6,396 nt of DNA from Deltaproteobacteria bacterium (GTDB lineage Bacteria > Desulfobacterota > BSN033 > UBA1163): NCBI GenBank assembly GCA_016875255.1, contig VGRU01000205.1:1-6396 (forward strand). Direction: 5' to 3'. Under the pieces are notes generated by a model, which saw only the letters and a list, made by a program, of their open reading frames with translations, searched no databases and was not told the DNA's origin. A program made the position numbers and the translations under genes. Positions 4,376-6,396 of this stretch are shown here, piece by piece (within the stretch, counting starts at the first letter, position 1; each line of letters opens with the position of its first letter).

Positions 4376-5089
4376 TCAACTCCTGCAGGTGTAACAGACA
4401 TCATAGAAATCCTTTGGGAGATTCGCCTTCTCTTTAAACTTCTCTAACTGGAACAACGGGGCAAAATAGTTTCCACAAACCTTGCAGGATTTCATTTTTA
4501 ATGTTCGTTTCCATCGGGTGATCGTCCGTTCATCTCCTTCTTCCTTCATCCCCACCACGTTGACCGGACAGGCCACCACACAGGCTCCGCAGGCAATGCA
4601 ATTCATTGCTTCTCCTCCAAAAGGAGGAACCATCTCCCTTCGGTCTCCCCGGGAGGCAAATTGAATGGCGTGGGCTCCAACCACTTCATCACAAACACGC
4701 GCGCAGAGGCCGCAGAGGATGCAGTCTTTGTCGTCCTTTTTAAACCGGACCTCCTGAACCCCCATCCTGGCAGCCATCTCCCAGAGAAGTTTATCTCCGG
4801 GGCACATCGAAACAAGGAGCTCGATGATCATGCGCCTGGCTCGAAGCACTCTCTCCGACTGAGTGAAGACCTCTATCTCTTCCATGATCGGATAGTTGCA
4901 GGAGGTGGTCATCCGGGTTCGTCCTTTTCGGGTCACCTCCACCAGACAAAGCCGGCAGGCGCCATAGGGCTTGACCGATTCGTTGTAACAGAGATGAGGG
5001 ATCTCAATCCCTGCATCAAGGGCCACCTCAAGAATATGGGCGCCCTCTTTTCCCTCGACAGGCTGACCATCAATCTTAAAAGAAATCAT
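4376..5089 (-). CDS. NuoG/HoxU-like [2Fe-2S] and 2x[4Fe-4S] electron-transfer subunit
   Basis: This 237-residue soluble protein should pass electrons between the NuoF-like flavoprotein encoded just upstream and an unseen catalytic subunit (hydrogenase or formate dehydrogenase). Residues 1-75 are a plant-type ferredoxin fold with C34, C45, C48 and C64 (C-x10-C-x2-C-x15-C). Residues 80-115 match the NuoG region RRMIIELL, but the usual His-Cys cluster motif is replaced by VSMCPGDKLLWEMAARMG with only C96. Two ferredoxin clusters follow: C123/C126/C129/C133 and C164/C167/C170/C174. The tail carries CxxC pairs (C202/C205 and C232/C235), perhaps a metal-binding knuckle. The length is close to HoxU. 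The start is fixed by GGAGGA (5100-5095), five bases before ATG. TGA at 4376-4378 is taken as an ordinary stop; TAG follows three codons later. Specific pathway is not determinable here. Confidence 0.88.
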   Translation of the reverse strand: MISFKIDGQPVEGKEGAHILEVALDAGIEIPHLCYNESVKPYGACRLCLVEVTRKGRTRMTTSCNYPIMEEIEVFTQSERVLRARRMIIELLVSMCPGDKLLWEMAARMGVQEVRFKKDDKDCILCGLCARVCDEVVGAHAIQFASRGDRREMVPPFGGEAMNCIACGACVVACPVNVVGMKEEGDERTITRWKRTLKMKSCKVCGNYFAPLFQLEKFKEKANLPKDFYDVCYTCRS

Positions 5090-5135
5090 TGCTTTCCTCC
5101 AAAACGAAACTGAGGGGTATCAGGATATTAGAAAG

Positions 5136-5226
5136 GATCATTGCAAAATGATCAATTAGCAATGGTCAATTATCAATTTAAAATATTGCTAATTTTGCAT
5201 TGTTAATTTTGAAATTTACATTGATT
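5136..5226. repeat. AT-rich microrepeat spacer with inverted repeats
   Basis: The 195-base gap between the two redox genes (5090-5284) is AT-rich and has no coding potential. It holds a perfect hairpin GATCATT-GCAA-AATGATC (5136-5153), an inverted pair AATTAGCAAT (5154-5163) / ATTGCTAATT (5185-5194), and reiterated words such as CAATTA, TCAATT and GTTAATTTTG. No clear terminator is seen. On the minus strand TTGATC and TAATAT lie 19 bases apart (5156-5151 and 5131-5126), a borderline promoter for the downstream gene. Confidence 0.5.
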
Positions 5227-5235
5227 TTTTCCTGC

Positions 5236-5267
5236 TTCCTGATTTCCTGATTTCCTGATGACCTGAT
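5236..5267. repeat. Tandem 8-bp repeat TTCCTGAT
   Basis: Three exact copies of TTCCTGAT (5236-5259) are followed by GACCTGAT (5260-5267), with a degenerate unit TTCCTGC just before (5229-5235). The array starts 18 bases downstream of the NuoF-like stop codon on the minus strand. It is a short tandem repeat able to gain or lose units; no function is evident. Confidence 0.8.
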
Positions 5268-5284
5268 AACCGAATTCTTTATTT

Positions 5285-6396
5285 CTATTCGACCTCGACC
5301 GCATCGAATTTACAGGATTCCAGACACATCCCGCATTGGATGCATTTGGCCTGGTCGATCTCGAAAGGTTTTCCCTTCTCTTTTTTTGTCTTCTGAACGC
5401 CGGTGATCGCTTTCTCCGGACAGACCTTGGCGCACCGGCCGCAGGCCGTGCATCGGTCGGATAGAATTCGATAGTGAAGAAGCGCTCGGCAGACCTTTGC
5501 CGGGCACCGTTTGTTAAGAATGTGCTCCTCATACTCCTGACGGAAATACTTGATGGTGGAAAGCGCTGGGTTGGGCGCTGTTCCTCCAAGGGCGCAGAGC
5601 GAGGCTTCCACCGTCACCCAGCCCAATTCCTCAAGGAGATCAATGTGCTCGGGTTTTCCCCTCCCCTCGCTGATCTCGGTCAGGATCTCGTGCATCCGCT
5701 TTGTCCCCTCCCTGCAGGAGGTGCATTTCCCGCAAGATTCGTCCTTGAGGAAGTTCATAAAATATTTGGCCACATCCACCATGCAGGTGGCTTCGTCCAT
5801 GACGATCATCCCGCCCGATCCCATCATCGAACCGACATCGGTCAACCGGTCGAAATCGACGGGCAGATCGATCATCGATTCGGGAATGCATCCGCCTGAG
5901 GGTCCTCCGGTCTGGACCGCCTTGAATTTTTTTCCGTCAGGAATTCCGCCTCCGATGTCATAGACAATCTCCCGCAGAGTGATCCCCATGGGAACCTCCA
6001 CGAGCCCCGTATTGTTCACCTTGCCCACAAGGGAGAATATCTTCGTTCCCTTGCTTCCTTCGGTGCCGATCCGGCCATACCAGTCCGCTCCCTCATTGAT
6101 GATGACCGGCACATTGGCCCAGGTCTCCACATTGTTCAGATTCGTCGGCCGGTCATAGAGACCGCTCACCACCGTGTGAATATGTTTTGCCCTGGGTTCT
6201 CCCACATTTCCTTCGATGGTGGCCATGAGGGCCGTTGACTCCCCGGCCACAAAAGCCCCCCCTCCCCGGCTGATCTTGATATCAAAATCGAATCCCGATC
6301 CGAGGATGTTTTTCCCCAGAAGCCCCAATTCCCGGGCCTGCCGGATGGCAATCCCGATATTTTCAAGCGCCAGCGGGTATTCATGCCGGACAAAGA
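5285..6396 (-). CDS. NuoF/HydB/HndC-like NAD(P)H-binding flavoprotein with C-terminal ferredoxin domain (partial, 5' end outside)
   Basis: The last 369 residues of an FMN-containing diaphorase subunit are visible; family members such as HydB and HndC are about 600 residues, so roughly 230 N-terminal residues lie beyond 6396. The frame is open to the window edge and begins [14 protein letters not shown], well inside the complex I 51-kDa domain. The glycine-rich segment [15 protein letters not shown] (about 42-56 of the fragment) belongs to the FMN/NADH site. An SLBB domain follows (about 121-195). The NuoF cluster motif [12 protein letters not shown] (C221, C224, C227) is completed by C267 in [12 protein letters not shown]. 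The C-terminus adds a two-[4Fe-4S] ferredoxin (C315/C318/C321/C325 and C351/C354/C357/C361), which respiratory NuoF lacks and bifurcating or NADP-reducing hydrogenase subunits have. The partner is probably the downstream minus-strand gene. Whether the cofactor is NAD or NADP cannot be read from this. Confidence 0.93.
   Translation of the reverse strand, partial: FVRHEYPLALENIGIAIRQARELGLLGKNILGSGFDFDIKISRGGGAFVAGESTALMATIEGNVGEPRAKHIHTVVSGLYDRPTNLNNVETWANVPVIINEGADWYGRIGTEGSKGTKIFSLVGKVNNTGLVEVPMGITLREIVYDIGGGIPDGKKFKAVQTGGPSGGCIPESMIDLPVDFDRLTDVGSMMGSGGMIVMDEATCMVDVAKYFMNFLKDESCGKCTSCREGTKRMHEILTEISEGRGKPEHIDLLEELGWVTVEASLCALGGTAPNPALSTIKYFRQEYEEHILNKRCPAKVCRALLHYRILSDRCTACGRCAKVCPEKAITGVQKTKKEKGKPFEIDQAKCIQCGMCLESCKFDAVEVE

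Noticed and set aside
4367..4378. TGA at the end of the NuoG/HoxU-like gene (after CYTCRS) as a selenocysteine codon near the C-terminus.
   Set aside because: Only three codons follow before TAG and no suitable hairpin lies directly downstream. I recall related proteins also ending shortly after the last CxxC, so an ordinary stop is more likely.

Overview
The window looks like a piece of an anaerobic, selenoprotein-making bacterial chromosome, most likely a Deltaproteobacteria/Desulfobacterota-type organism. This is inferred from gene content: a selenocysteine tRNA, a NuoF/HydB-like flavoprotein with a C-terminal two-cluster ferredoxin domain, a NuoG/HoxU-like iron-sulfur partner, and gene-free DNA rich in palindromic repeats. 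No rRNA or lineage-diagnostic gene is present, so the assignment is tentative.

Left part, + strand (1-2282). A tRNA-Sec gene (selC, 143-236) has a sigma70-like promoter ending just before its 5' end. It is followed without a visible terminator by tatA (twin-arginine translocase pore), folK (folate pathway pyrophosphokinase) and a small membrane-anchored YHS-like protein that starts one base after the folK stop. A TTGACA-17-TATGTT promoter overlaps the stop codon of that small gene and drives an OmpA-family lipoprotein with a long Pro/Ala linker. That gene ends in a strong 12-bp terminator.

Middle (2283-3585). A small-type transaldolase gene (+) lies immediately after the terminator and converges on an Hsp20 small heat-shock gene (-). 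The 185-base gap between them holds a short palindromic repeat and the Hsp20 terminator.

Gene-free island (3586-4375). These 790 bases contain no credible gene. They carry three successive complex palindromic elements: a three-hairpin unit inside 11-bp and 14-bp inverted repeats; an imperfect CGTCATTCCGG-ended repeat with nested hairpins; and a 221-bp long-hairpin element at 4047-4267 whose 14-bp ends are perfect. The last is flanked by near-identical 9-bp direct repeats, as for a MITE-like insertion, though it could also fold as a structured RNA. A 14-bp hairpin at 4298-4331 follows.

Right part, - strand (4376-6396). Two redox genes read leftwards: a NuoF/HydB-like NAD(P)H-oxidising flavoprotein (partial, N-terminus outside the window), then, after a 195-base AT-rich spacer with microrepeats, a 237-residue [2Fe-2S]/2x[4Fe-4S] protein resembling the N-terminus of NuoG or HoxU but lacking the His-Cys cluster segment. 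Together they look like the diaphorase module of a soluble NAD(P)-linked hydrogenase or formate dehydrogenase. The catalytic subunit is not in view; selC and tatA at the other end would fit a genome with selenocysteine-containing and Tat-exported oxidoreductases, but no selenoprotein is encoded in this window.
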